Shown piece by piece: positions 33,801-46,224 of a DNA stretch of 64,000 nt. Under the pieces are notes generated by a model, which was not told where the DNA came from, did not search any database, and worked only from the letters and a program-made list of their open reading frames with translations. This stretch comes from Allium sativum (Eukaryota > Streptophyta > Magnoliopsida > Asparagales > Amaryllidaceae): contig CM060924.1 in NCBI GenBank assembly GCA_030737875.1, positions 150,344,197 through 150,408,196 on the forward strand. Direction: 5' to 3'. The position numbers and the translations under genes were made by a program. How positions within the stretch are numbered: position 1 is the stretch's first letter; each line of letters starts with the position of its first letter.

Positions 33801-35621
33801 GTAAATCAAAAATTGGTAAAAATAGAGCTAGGGCCGCCCACTGACCCGAAGCGTCGTTTTATTATTTTGAGCCATTTTTAATGAATAAAAATAGCGATAA
33901 ATCATTATAAATAAATATTAACGATATGAAATTATTTAAATTATAATTATGCGAGAATTATTTGAAAAGACTGAGTTCAACTCATTTCAAATAATTACAC
34001 GACGATTAAATCGAAGATATAGAAGACGGTGATTGAAGACCGGCGATCTTCACATCGAATGGATGGCAACTGATGCCTTCGACTGACTTGCTCCCGGGAA
34101 AGGGTTAAAAGTGGTACTTGTCCGGACGTACGTGTGGATTGTCCGGATAAGCGAGAACCTCTCAGGTGTCTCCGGTTTCGTTCAGACCCAGAACGGACCT
34201 GTAAATGGATGCGTGTCTGACGTTGGAATACATTTCATGTATTTAAATCAATTTTTATTAATGTATATCTGTTTGGTGGTGGAGAATTTATTCTCTGCTC
34301 AACACCCTGGTATATATTAATAGTTATCGATCACATGGCGTGAATTGTCAATGTGGCACGCCAAGTTGCAGATAATCAAGTCTTTTGTTGAAAAGCAGGG
34401 CCTTGTGGTTGATGATCAAAGCATAGCCTGTTTAGGCGTAGCTTTGAGTATAACATGACTTCGCGAGCCTCACACCCCGGTATGAGTCAAAAACGGGATT
34501 AGGACTGCAGGGAGTGCATACGTTTCTTTCTAGCTAGAGTGATGTCAGCGACCTAACAGCCCAGACATTTTTACTTATGTGGATGATGGATTTTGCGGTA
34601 CCTCAGATTTATAGGTTGTTAGTGGCCATATTTAGGTGCAAAGGAACCGAGAAACGTGTGTTCAGGCATAATTAATCTACTTTCGACAGGTGTGGACCAG
34701 CCCTGAAGATCCAAGGGTTCGCCAACGTTCGGGCCCTGAGGCATTTGCTAGAGTGTCTCGAATCGGAGAGGATGATTCCTAGCCTCTATTTCATGATGGA
34801 AACCAAATCTCCAATACGGCATTGCCATTTTGATTGTAAACTTATATATATGGCGACATAGTAGGATGGGGTACTATGCCATCTAGGATTGATATATTTA
34901 CTTTGAAGTATGTTAATACTGCTTAAACACTAATAAAAATATTAAAATACTATTTTATACATATTAAGCGTATTTGATCATTATAAGGTAAAACTTTATC
35001 CTCCGGTTTGCGTTGCATTGTGTGATGGGACTTGAGTCTTATAATGATTTCATTTTCCAAAAGACATTGCGTTGTTTTGTATCAAATTTATTTAATCATG
35101 CACTGGCAATCCAATGGAGTAAGCCCGTTCCACGTTAGTGGCGTGGTCCTGTGATTTGCCATATTGTTAATTAGTATAGAAAGATTTCTCATACCAGTCC
35201 CATGACTGACTCGTAGTTTGTTTCACCTTGCAAACTCAGGTGCCCTCTTTTTCACATGGGCAGCCCAGTAACAGGTTCAGGTCATAATTGAGGAGTGTGC
35301 TGGATTGGAGCTGCTGGAGAAGAAGACGAAGACCTCTCTTTTATCTTTATTTCTGCTTTAGAGACTTTATTCCATCTTTGTATTTTGATGTACGTTTTGG
35401 AGTTGAGACTTATTTCCTTTTATTCAGACTTTCTATTTTGCTAAGTTGCATCCTGCAACTGTGTACTCTATTGTTCAGTTGCTGTGATGTTTGTGACATT
35501 TATATTTCCGCTGCAATAATTATGTGTTATGATATTATCTGAGATCTGTTATTGTTGTAAATATGTTGTATTCCAAATGATTATCCTTTCTTTCGAACCA
35601 CGGAAGTTTGGGGTTATCACA
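30819..35621 (+). repeat. 3' LTR of element D
   Basis: 4803 bp, close to the 5' LTR. It differs in carrying about five instead of eight 74-bp units (32526-32870) and an extra segment of about 265 bp at 33625-33889. Palindromes are often more perfect here, e.g. TTTATTCACAT / ATGTGAATAAA (32288-32314) and TTTATTTGCATTT / AAATGCAAATAAA (33228-33255). Confidence 0.92.
33625..33889. other. Segment of about 265 bp present only in the 3' LTR of D
   Basis: It runs from near attaaacgaaacg to gccatttttaatg and is richer in G+C than its surroundings. The 5' LTR is continuous at the equivalent point (24285-24300). No terminal repeats or clear target duplication are seen. Either the 5' LTR lost it or it arrived after insertion. 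Confidence 0.65.
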
Positions 35622-35626
35622 AAAGG

Positions 35627-36366
35627 CTTAATTGAAAAATAATAAGCTTAAGTAATTAGACTAAGTCAAATAAGCTAAGGAAGAGAATAGCCTAACTAAA
35701 AAGAAAACAACAAATTCAGTAAAGCAACAAACGTGACGGGAAAAGAAAATGAAAATCTAAAGAAAAAGATGAATAAAAATGTAATTTTTCCAAGATAAGT
35801 TGAAAAAGAAAAGACAATTTTCTTATGTGGTTGTACTTGGATAGGGAAATAGGAAATCTTTATAGACTAGTTATGTAGAAATCCAAGTACAATAAGAAAA
35901 GGTACATAAAAGAAAAACGGAATATGTGAATTTTTCCGTTTTATACCTTTTGGTAACATAAGAAAATGAATTTAGGGAATTAATTTTTTCTAAATTTCGA
36001 AATTTGATTATGGTTGGTAGAGTTTTGGATGCAACAATTGGATGAACTATACTCTTACTCTGTAAGAGTGTGGGAAAATTTGGATGAAAAACTATTTTGG
36101 TTTTCAAAATATTGCATTCGTATAGAACTGCAAGTATATTTAGGATGTGAGCATCATGTTTTAAAAAGAGATTTTAAAAGTTTGCATACATATAGATGGT
36201 ACCAATTAGGCATACATGCATTACTATGATGTATTTCACTTGGCACATGCGCACAATGTTTGCAAAAAAAAAATTGGATGCACACATGATGGATGTATGA
36301 TTGCGAGGGATTATCTATTTTATCCTAAACGAATTTCGGGGACGAAATTCCTTAAGGGTGGGAGAA
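35627..36366 (+). other. Interior of element C, right part, with pre-PPT stem-loop and PPT
   Basis: Non-coding by eye except for a 71-codon chance frame. At 36331-36350 GAATTTCG pairs with CGAAATTC around GGGA; the PPT aagggtgggagaa follows at 36354-36366. Retention of these signals in an element without coding capacity supports its being mobilised in trans. Confidence 0.8.
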
Positions 36367-39300
36367 TGTAACACCCCGCGATTTTTTTAAGTAGCAAATA
36401 AGTAATAGTGCATATGTATATTTTAATGTAAAAGTTAATCATATGTAAACAAAAAGAGTAAGAAGAGAATTAGCGCATGTAATTAATTATGTGCATATGC
36501 CAGAATAAATTAATAAATAAATAAAAAGAAGAATTAGTAAATTGATTGTAAAATAAGGATGTGCAATCAAAATAGAAAGAAAACAAATGTCAAAAGAGTT
36601 AAATGCATGAATGAAAGAGATTAATATGCAATGCATTAAAAATAGTACAATATAATGTACTAATTAGAAGTAAGAAGAAAAGAAATTGAATGAGTTAATG
36701 AGCGTACAATTCAAATTTGTACACATAATGTAATGAGCAATTAATAAATAAATTTAATTGCGTGAAAATAAGAAATATGTATATATACATATACATAACG
36801 GTTAAGAATTTAATGCATGCAATTAAAAATGTGTAGATGCATGAACCAAAATAAACATAAATTTAATGCATGGAAAAATATAAGAACATTAGAAATATGC
36901 AACATAGAATTAATACAATTTATATTGTACATAAAATACTGGCACGTGGAAGGATGCATTAATGGAAAAGAAACCGCATGTGGGAAAAAGGAAAGGGTTA
37001 TATATGAATAAAGAATGATGCATTAAATAAATTTAGTTGTATGAAAAAAAATGTATGTGACAATTAAGTTGCTGCAATAAATAAATTAAAGGGAAAATTT
37101 ATTGGATATGAAATATGGGCATGCAATTAGAACAGAAGGAAAGCAATAATTAGAGAGATAAATTAATTAAAGAAAGGAAGATATGCAATATATCTAATTG
37201 CACAAAAAAACGTCATAAGTGTATGAAAGGAAAAAAAATGAGCAATCAATTAGCCTACTCTAGAACATTCTTTTCTTTAGCGAGGTGTAAGGTTTAGATG
37301 AATTCTATTTTAATCCTAAGGCCCTAGTTGTTCAAGCCTACCTATAAATAAAACTCAAAACCTAACCCTAAATTTCACAATCCCAAAGCTACGCTAAAGT
37401 TGTGCTTCTTCTTCCCTAAATCTTAAATCTACTTTCTTCCCTTTCTCTTCAAAATCTATTCTTAAATTAAAATAATTAGATTTAGAATTTCTTCTATATC
37501 AAGATAAAGCGAAAAAGGGATTTTGGATCTTCAAATTTACGCCGTAAGAAAGGGAAGAACTTTTGATGATAATCTAAATCAGACCTAGGAAAGCAAAAAT
37601 CACTGTGAGTGGAATTAAACTATGACTTTTTGATAATGTTATAACTATCGTTTAGCATTCCCATATATATGTAAATTGTGAAATTGCAAGTTTAACTATA
37701 AATTGTGATTATAACAAGATGAAACGTAAAAATGAGTAGATCTGCGAATTCATGTCTTGAAAATAGTAGACTATGGGAATGGTAAGCATGTCATGACATC
37801 AATAATTTGTTTATTTAACCAGTTGAACGTTTATATGATTTATAGAATAACATTGAACATGTAATCGGATTAGTCGGAGTATTATACAGTTCACATGAAA
37901 AACTGTCACATTTATGTACAAGGAATGGCTTGAGTAAGTGTATGACTATATTCACCAAATTATGTTTAAAGATCTGAAATTTGATTATAGGTATAAAAAT
38001 AATTTGGGTATGAAATGGGACACATCTAAATAGTGATTTGGGGCATAAATTAGAACGTATGTGAATATGAATTTTAGGCAAAAAATGGAAAATATATGTG
38101 GGTTTGGTTTTGTGCAATATATATTTATACATATATATATGCCTTAATTTATGATATGGGGCATAATTAAAAGTGAATTAAAATGAGGCATAAAAGTCTG
38201 TAATTTGAATTGTGAATTAGGCATAATTCAAATGCGGAAAGGTTTAATTGATTAATTAATTGATTAATTAATAATGGAATGTTTAGTAATTACAATTAGG
38301 AATTGTAATTGTACTAATGACACGAGGTTAGGTTACATTAGTGGTGGAATTCTGCCCGGACCCGACCGACATATCCAGCAACCACTAATGTTGAACCTAA
38401 TGTGGGAGATTTGAGTACGTAAATACGAATCGGTCTATGACACGAGGTTAGACCCAACAGTGGAATAAGACTGCCCGGACCCAACCGGCATATCCAGCAT
38501 CCACACGCTGTTGGCCTAATGTGGGAGGTCTAGCCCATTATAACCATAATTGGACATGGTAATGAATCAGAATACTTAATCCAATTAAATCCGTAGTGGT
38601 GTTATGAACCAGTTGAATTGGGTGGGGTTAAGTAAACGTGTTAAAGAAATGGGAAAGGTTAAGTTAATCTTAATTAATAGCATAATGGGGAATGATAGCA
38701 ACCTATTATGAACATATATGGGAAATATGAAAGTCATATAATAGGTAGACTTGTCCTAGGGACAAGGGAAGATGATAATAAGACTAGAGAATGGGACAAC
38801 TTATATTATAAAATAAGTTGAATACAAACTACAAAGCGATAATGAGTAATCTATGGATAAACATAACATGGGTTATGATTAGAAAACCTTAGTTAAGAGA
38901 ACTAAGTAAATAACGACAAAGATAACTAAGTAGTAAATCTTAGTTAAGAGAACTAAGTAATAAACCTTAGTTAAGAGAAATAAGTAATAAGCCTTAGTTA
39001 AGAAAACTAAGCAATAAGCCTTAGTTAAGAAAACTAAGCAAACAACGATGGATTGTGGGACACCAATAGTTGGAAGTATAACTGAATAAGAAGATAGATA
39101 TGAGGAAAAACTTATATAATAAATAAGTTAGGATTATATAAGGAATAAGTTAGGAAGGATAATGGGTTACAAAGCTTATTAGTGAAACTTACAAGCAATG
39201 AGTCATATATGAAACATTAATAAGTGAGGTTAACTTGGTAAACTTGGAAAGGAAATCAATGTGAAGGAGAATAACAAAGTTAAATGTGAAAACTCACGAG

Positions 39301-40704
39301 GTGGTGCAAGTGCGTAATTAATGGTTAGACATAGGGTCTAAGGACATATAAAACTGAGGCGCTTGGACCAGTCCATACGTTAGAGGATGGATAACCATAA
39401 GGGGTAGATCATCGGGAGGTCAAAAGACACAAAGAGGAGCACATGACCATCTAAATATTCTTGTAGGCTCCAACGGACTGGGTTAAGAAGCACGTGGCTT
39501 CCGGGGACGTAGGTTACTCTTGGTATTCCTTTGTGAGTTGCAGATGATCCGCCGGTGCTCACAGAGGTTAGGTCTGCTTAGGTTAACCAATGAGTATGCC
39601 TTGATTGCAATAATTAAGGGGAAATCAAAAGACTAAGACGGACCAACGTGATTCGACAAAACCAGTTAGTGCCCTGTGATAGAAAATCGTCGTCTACCTA
39701 CCATCTTCAGTTAGTAAGTGAAGCGGAAAGGCGGAGAACTCCAAAAGACCATATACTTTGCTATCTAGTTATGGGTGAGGTTAGCCAATAGGATTGAAGG
39801 GCATAGGGGGCCAGAGTTACAGTTCTCATTCTTGATATTCTTGGTTGCCTTTCATTAGTTGAGGGAGGGATCTAGTGGGACCATAGCCACTATAAAAGCA
39901 GACCTTAGCATCTGCATCGTCAGATATCTGAAAGCTCCCGACCGAGTTTCGTGTTTCTTGATTAGCCCTGCCACGGGACTCAGGCACACATATAGAGAAC
40001 ATGTGCAAATAGACATCGAGTACGATTGACCATACGTCTAGGTACACTCATGTCGCTCTGGGTGGTGTACCATAGACTAGAGGGCATTATTCGATGACAG
40101 AATCTAGTAGGATCTAGAATGGCAGTCCAAACGCTTACGTAACACAGTGATGACAGTTTTATGCAAACGTAGCGTTGATATACATACGACATGCGATATT
40201 CGATAAAGGACCGCATACATATGGTGGAGACCATGCGACCAGAGTATACCTTAATTGGGGGTAGCTACATATACACTATATTAGTTTAATCTACAAGAGA
40301 GTAGATGGGTGCGACGCCTGTGTAAGCCCTGAGTGCTAATAACACAAATAACCTAATAAATAAGAAAATATAATTGAACGGTATATGTAGGATTATCCAA
40401 GAAGTGTATTTTAAATTCATTCACACAGAACTTATGTTCTAACCCCCTCCTCATAACATTCGCAGGTTAGGTTCATGACAGAGACTATATAACTTTGGAT
40501 ACTGGTTTAGTAGTATTATTATTAAGGTAAAGCTATGTTTAACCTACATTATATTTTATTCCTTCCGCTATGAGATGTTTTCCGAACTCTGACATGTTTT
40601 GTGTCTCTGGCTTTTCTTCAGGATACCAGAGTAAATCGACTCGGGTTTCGATGGATTGGGTTTTCGGGAAAAAAATTCCGTCCGTCGGAACGTGGGTTGT
40701 TACA
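36367..40704 (+). repeat. 3' LTR of element C
   Basis: 4338 bp, TGTAACACCCCGC...GGTTGTTACA, uninterrupted, so it shows the empty site of F. It contains a TATA box (37343-37350), two gaggttag modules (about 38318-38535), a CTTAGTT palindrome array (38882-39045) and the island shared with B (about 39460-40100). Confidence 0.93.
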
Positions 40705-40709
40705 GCATG
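40705..40709. repeat. Target-site duplication of element C, right copy (gcatg)
   Basis: Matches 9893-9897. Confidence 0.9.
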
Positions 40710-41727
40710 AGAGATATACTCAACAAGACTATGATGGCTATTTCGGATTATGCCCAGTCATGAAACAAAGAACCTCGAATAACTCCCGAACAATGTTCCT
40801 CGATCGCATGATTGATGAGCTTACTCAACTCCGTGGCTGATACAAGGAGAGTATCTGAGTTCGAGGACACTCGATAAGGCAACCCTCACTTTCTGACTAA
40901 AGAGACGAGATGACACCAAAGCGAACGCGGTTCGACCATTCATGCATACGACTTCAACTCTTGCTGACTTGAGAAAAAGTATAGAACTACTTGGGCCGAC
41001 TAAGATTGCCGAAACTACAGCTCTAACCCGATGTGATAATGAAAAGTAAAATGGCTTGAAGACTAGTTGTCTGATTGACCTGGTCAAACCCCCACCAAAG
41101 TTGGGGGAATAAGCACTGACTTCACTTGTCCTCCACTGATGCTGGGAGTGTAAACTTCAACTGACAGACTAACTCTGAACATGGTCCTGACTCGACGCTT
41201 GATTCAAACATGTAAACTGCATCTTTGGAAAACGACATGATTCATCTTGACCATCCCAGTGAGCCAATTAACGAGTCAAGCATGAATCCAAAGATTTGAT
41301 CCACAACTGCATCAGATCGAGAGTGTGATAAACTCCTCTCCTGCATTACGATTGAGATGATCCTACCAGCTATTGGCTTGCATGTTTTCAACAACATCTC
41401 GTACTAACTTGTATGCGATTACTGGAATACGAAATGATCTAAAGCGATCGTGGAACCCTAGATTAATATCCTGATATCGAGATAATCCAATTCCAAACAC
41501 AAATGACAGATTCATATGCCGACTCTGATGCGCTCTATCCCAATAGTCCAGATGCTAGATCAAAGCACGAAGATTCTGACACCATCATAGGACTTGGATG
41601 ACTATTTTATACATTGACTTATACATAAAAGATATCCTGGCTTAGTAATGCACTTGAATTGTTTAGGAAGACGTCGTCGTTTGACATTAACTTGTGCATG
41701 TACGATCTCACACGGGAGCCAACGATA
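40710..41727 (+). other. Interior of element A between C and B
   Basis: About 1 kb of the body of A. No protein family is recognised in any frame; the longest open frames are under 90 codons. It directly continues sequence left of C at 9892. Confidence 0.6.
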
Positions 41728-41732
41728 CTGCA
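41728..41732. repeat. Target-site duplication of element B, left copy (ctgca)
   Basis: ctgca precedes TGTAACACC at 41733 and recurs at 52337-52341 after GGTGTTACA. Confidence 0.92.
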
Positions 41733-41985
41733 TGTAACACCCCGTGATTCTATAACATTAAGTTTCACAAATTAAGGTATAAATAATTTTTAGAAGAAGA
41801 ATCAAGGGAAACGGGTTACGCCATTGCATTCGTCTCGAAATTCTGCTTGAGATAGAGTCCGAGTTTGCGTAAATCGGACTTCATATGAAGAAGTTATGAC
41901 GTTCAGAAGTTTCAGCAAAAATTCAGAAACAGCTCAGAAATTCAAAAATCGCCAAACTAGGCTGGGCGGGAAAATTCCCACCCAG

Positions 41986-42085
41986 GCAGGTCGACCTGGA
42001 GGTCGACTTTCCTCAAGGGAGGTCGACCTGTAGGTCAACCTACCTCAAGGGAGGTCGATCTGGGGGTCGACCTACCCCCCAGATC
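41986..42085. repeat. GTCGAC palindrome array in the 5' LTR of B
   Basis: Three units of about 32 bp built from ggtcgacct...aggtcgacct with a ctcaaggga spacer. The counterpart is at 48186-48285. A different but equally palindromic array sits at the corresponding place of G (58145-58268). Confidence 0.85.
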
Positions 42086-42146
42086 TGGGCAGAATTCACA
42101 TTTTGAACTTAGATGCGATTTTGACCCTATACGTTGACCAAACAGC

Positions 42147-42154
42147 TATAAAAA
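42147..42154 (+). promoter_or_regulatory. TATA box of the 5' LTR of B
   Basis: TATAAAAA, conserved at 48347-48354 and, inverted, at 58019-58026 in G. Confidence 0.5.
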
Positions 42155-43799
42155 CATCCCTAGGCCTCATATTTTCTCCTCACAACTTCGCTATGCCTAT
42201 ACTCTGCTCTAATTCTAATTAAATTAAAATAAATCAAGATGGGGTTATGCTGTTCATGTTCTTCGTGGAATCAAGCTTTGAAATCAAGATTAGAATTCAA
42301 AAGCTAAATCAACGACTATTTTTCTACGAATCTAATCTCTATAAGTCAGTTACTTTTTCGATTTGAACGTCTAGATCTAATTGTGGCATGTAATTAAATG
42401 AATATAAGAATATGCCTGATTCTTCATTTGAATCCGTGCTTGTACTTGCCTTTGCCTCTGATTCGGGACTGTTGTATTTAATTGCCAACGAAGACTATGC
42501 CTATGCCTATGACTATGAACATAAGACTATTGCCTATGACCGTGATTCATCACTATGTTGCCTATGACTATGAACATAAGGTTATTGCCAAAGATTATGA
42601 CTACACAATTGTTGCCTATGAAACTATCGCCTATGACTATGATTCGTAATTTTGAGACTATTGCATATGATTCACGGCTATGTGACTATTGCCTATGACA
42701 TTGATTAAGAAACTATTGTGATTTGTCGCCCATGACTATTGTGGTTAATTGTCTAAAACTATTGTAGTTAGTAGATTAGGCCTATTCTCATTAACCTATT
42801 AGGTTGTATTTAGAACTAGTATTATGTTGGACCAAATCACCTATGCCTATCCCTTAAACTATGTTGGATCTTATATTTATGATATAACTTGTCTAGTTTA
42901 TTCCGATTCACTGTTATGAGCATCCAACCTATTGGAATCATTATTTTTGTGTTTGGTTCATACTTGTATGTCTATTCTTTTATGGCAATTCTCGTGCTTA
43001 TCCCCTATTCCTTTTGCTAGTTTCATTTCATGAGTATTTAGAAACTTGTGAAAATCATGATTATACGTACGATTACGGCGCGAGGATTTGGCGTAGCTTA
43101 ATTTATATATTTGGCATAATAAATATGTTGGCATAATCTGAATTGGCTATAATAGTGAATAATACACATGCATATTAGAATTGGGCGTAAATGGTAAATT
43201 GTTAATTGGCCGCAAGGATGTAATTGACATGTAAACCAAGTTTTGGGGCATAAACTGTAAACTAGAAGATTAAATCTAGTTTTGACATGAACTATAAATG
43301 GGAATATTAGATCTAAATTGGCATAAACTACAAGTTGGGTAAATGGATAGGTAAATCAAGTCTTGGGCATAGAATATAAGTATGTTAAGTGGCATGGCAA
43401 ATGAATATCACATAGACCAAATTGATTTAGGGAGAATTTACATAAAAGGGTAAATATGTAAATCTGGGGAAAGACGAATATGCCTAACTCGAGGTTAGAT
43501 TGAGTTACGGTATAAGACTGCCCGTAACCGCCCGGCAAATCCAGCAACCGTAACAATACCTATATAATGTGGGTGGTTGGTGCTTTAATAAATAAATTAA
43601 AGCTAAGGTACAACTAAGAAAGAATGGTAGGGTTGAGTTAATTAAGTTAACACTTAACCAATGCAACATGTTAACTAAACTGATGGGTGGGGTTAGGTTA
43701 ATTTGGACACTTAACCAACTTAACATGACAAGATTTGTAGGGGTTAAGTAACTAAGGAAACACTTAACCATTATAACATGTTGACTAGACCACTGGGTG

Positions 43800-44090
43800 A
43801 GGTTAAGTAAAGGTTTAACTGTTATAACATGTTAACTAGACTAGAAGGTGGGTTAAGTAAATTTAAAACACTTAGCTAATTGAACATGTTAACTAGACTA
43901 GAAGGTGGGGTTAAGTAATTTAAAGCACTTAGCCAATTGAACATGTTAATTAGACTAGAAGGTGGGGTTAAGTAATTTAAAGCACTTAGCCAATTGAACA
44001 TGTTAACTAGACTAGAGGTGGGGTAAAGTAAATTTAAAACACTTAGTCAATTGAACATGTTAACTAGACTAGAAGGTGGGGTTTAGTTCA
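43800..44090 (+). repeat. 57-bp tandem array in the LTR of B (about 5 copies)
   Basis: Units contain gttaactagactagaaggt, ggggttaagtaa and cacttagccaattgaac. Five copies occur in each LTR (3' copy about 50110-50420). The flanking region repeats the word cacttaaccaa many times at looser spacing. Confidence 0.85.
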
Positions 44091-46026
44091 TATAAACACT
44101 TAACCAATATAACAGGAATGACCAGGGTTAAGTTAATAGGAACACTTAACCAATACAACATGGGTTAGGTTAAGTTGAAAAGCAACACTTAACCAATACA
44201 AGATGAATGGGTAGGGTTAAGTAATAAGAAACACTTAACCAGAGTAATATGACAAGTAGGTGGGTTAAGTCAACATGAACCACTGGATAACACTTAACCA
44301 ATTTAACACGGCAATGAATGGATTAAGTTAACTTGAATTGACTAATGACACTTAACCAATCCAACTTGACGAGAGTGGGAACTTAGTAGTAAACCTTAGT
44401 AAAAAAGACTAAGTAGTAAACCTTAGTTAAGAAAACGATGATTCAGGAAACTAAGTGGTAAACCTTAGTTAAGAGAACTAAGTAGTAAACCTTAGTAGAA
44501 CACGAGAAGGAGTGAACGTCCATCTGATCTTAAAGAAGGCCCCAACGAACTGGTTTACGAAGCACGCGGCTTCGAGGGGACGTGAGGGTACTCTTGGTAT
44601 CCCTCTGTGAGGCTGCAAATGATCCTCTTGGGCTTACAGAGGTTAAGGTCTGCGTTAGAAGAACCAAGGGTATGCCTTGGTTGCAATATAAGGCAACCTA
44701 AAGACTAGGATGGACCGACGTGATTCGGCGAGACCAGCAGCCCTGTGGTAGCAACTCGTCGTCTACCTACCATCTTGAGTTAGTCGAGATACGTGATGCG
44801 GAAGGGAGGAGAACTCCAAAAGACCACATACTTGCTATCTAGTTATGGTTGCAGATGGCTATAGGTTAGAGGGGCATATCGGGGCCTGCGTATAGTTCTC
44901 ATTTTTCAAGGGGTGCCTTTCATTAGTTGAGGGAGGGGTCAGGTGGGACCATAGCCATTGGAAAAACAGACTTTAGCATCTGCATAGGCAGATATCTGAA
45001 AGCTCCCGACCGAGTTCCGTGTTTCTAGAGTAGCCCTGCCACGGGACTCGAGTTGCACATTTCAGGGCATGTGCATCTACACAGCGATAACGATTCGCGA
45101 CGCATAAATGGGGAAAGTCTAGGAACATATACCTCTCTAGGTAGTGTGTCCTAGACTAGGGGGCATCGTTCGACAGGTAGCATAATGCCTAGCTGGACCT
45201 AGGTCGCATAAACCCTGAATCCGAGAAGCATTAGATAAGTCGCATAAGCCCTAGTTGAATCTAGGAAGCCCTCGATAGAAAACCCTAGATTAGATCTAGG
45301 TAATAAATAATAGATGTACACCTGAAGGCAACTACAATTACAGGGATTGGGATCACGTTATCACATTATACAGGTTGCTAGTTAGGACACTTGTTAGGCG
45401 GTGTAGAGACATAGAAACCAGAATAACAGGGTAATAGTGTAGCAGAGAAAGTATTGAAGCATATCCAGTTTATCTTCCCTCAGCATATCTTGCGTTAATC
45501 TTATGTTATCTTGCTAGCCCTATCATCATGGTATTGTCTTATATTCAGTTAATTCATGTGGTGTTGCTTTTCCCTGTTCACATGCTAGAAGTAACTGAAC
45601 TTACCAGGCTTTATGTCTGACTCTGTTTTTCTTTCGTCCTCTTTTCTTTCATTCCCCCCCTCCCAGGTAGTAAAGTAGGGAATAGTATAGCTCATATTAG
45701 ATTGGACCATTACTCTTTCCCAGCTTGAAGATTAGTCGAAGTTTTGCTTGGATTCTCTTTTCCGCTGCTATGGCTGTCTTATGCCCTATTTGGGGAATAC
45801 CATTGTATACTTATGCTTCTTTATTTTGTTCACCGAGATAGTTACTTTGGAATTGGAAAACAAATGATTTTGTACAAGCTGTTTTATAAATGAAATAAAG
45901 TTTATTTATTTACCGCTGCTTTATTTGTCTATCTTGTAATTTATCTGCATCTTTGACCTAAAATGCTCCACAGAACTTAGTGCATTCCCTTTGTGAGAGA
46001 AACTAAAGGATGTGGGGTGTTACATG

Positions 46027-46038
46027 TGGTATCAGAGC
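46027..46038 (+). other. Primer-binding site of element B
   Basis: TGGTATCAGAGC, exact Met-tRNA complement, two bases after the LTR end. Confidence 0.92.
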
Positions 46039-46224
46039 TGAAGGTTACCAGATCAGATAAAAGGTTTGAAAAAATATTTTCAAAACGGTTTTAAAAAGAA
46101 GCATTTTCAAAAGAAAAGTTCTGTTTTATAGGCATATTCCCGAAATCCATACAGGTTATCTTTTGATCCTCGGTTTGGTCCTTGTTTCCTTCTTTCCTGA
46201 GTCTCCGGGGCTCCTGGCTTTCTG

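Larger units (their letters stand above)
21274..35621 (+). mobile_element. Element D: Ty3/gypsy chromovirus with 4.8-kb LTRs, inside C
   Basis: 14,348 bp with TSD aaagg (21269-21273 and 35622-35626). LTRs are 4752 bp (21274-26025) and 4803 bp (30819-35621); both open TGTAACAA.CCGGAA and close GGGTTATCACA. The interior of 4793 bp has a canonical Met-tRNA primer site, gag with two knuckles, PR, RT, RNase H, integrase and a chromodomain in that order, then a PPT. At least ten in-frame stops, two frame changes and a 95-bp insertion break the coding region. The lineage resembles Tekay/Del-type chromoviruses (long LTRs, chromodomain), though I cannot build a tree. Confidence 0.92.
9898..40704 (+). 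mobile_element. Element C: non-autonomous LTR element with 4.3-kb LTRs
   Basis: Two near-identical LTRs (9898-19951 with F inside; 36367-40704) and the perfect TSD gcatg define it. The element spans 30.8 kb, but only about 10.7 kb is its own after F and D are removed. The interior is about 2.06 kb (19952-21273 plus 35627-36366). It has a Met-tRNA-type primer site and a polypurine tract but no recognisable coding sequence, which is the LARD type of element: it would need proteins in trans. LTR modules are shared with B, so the likely partner is a G/B-type chromovirus. That partnership is inference. Confidence 0.88.
41733..46024 (+). repeat. 5' LTR of element B
   Basis: TGTAACACCCCGTG...GGTGTTACA. 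Parts: GTCGAC palindromes (41986-42085), TATA (42147), cctatgactatg-rich stretch (42480-42760), one gaggttag module (43490-43570), a 57-bp array (43800-44090), CTTAGTT repeats (44393-44505) and the island conserved with C (44530-45180). Confidence 0.92.
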
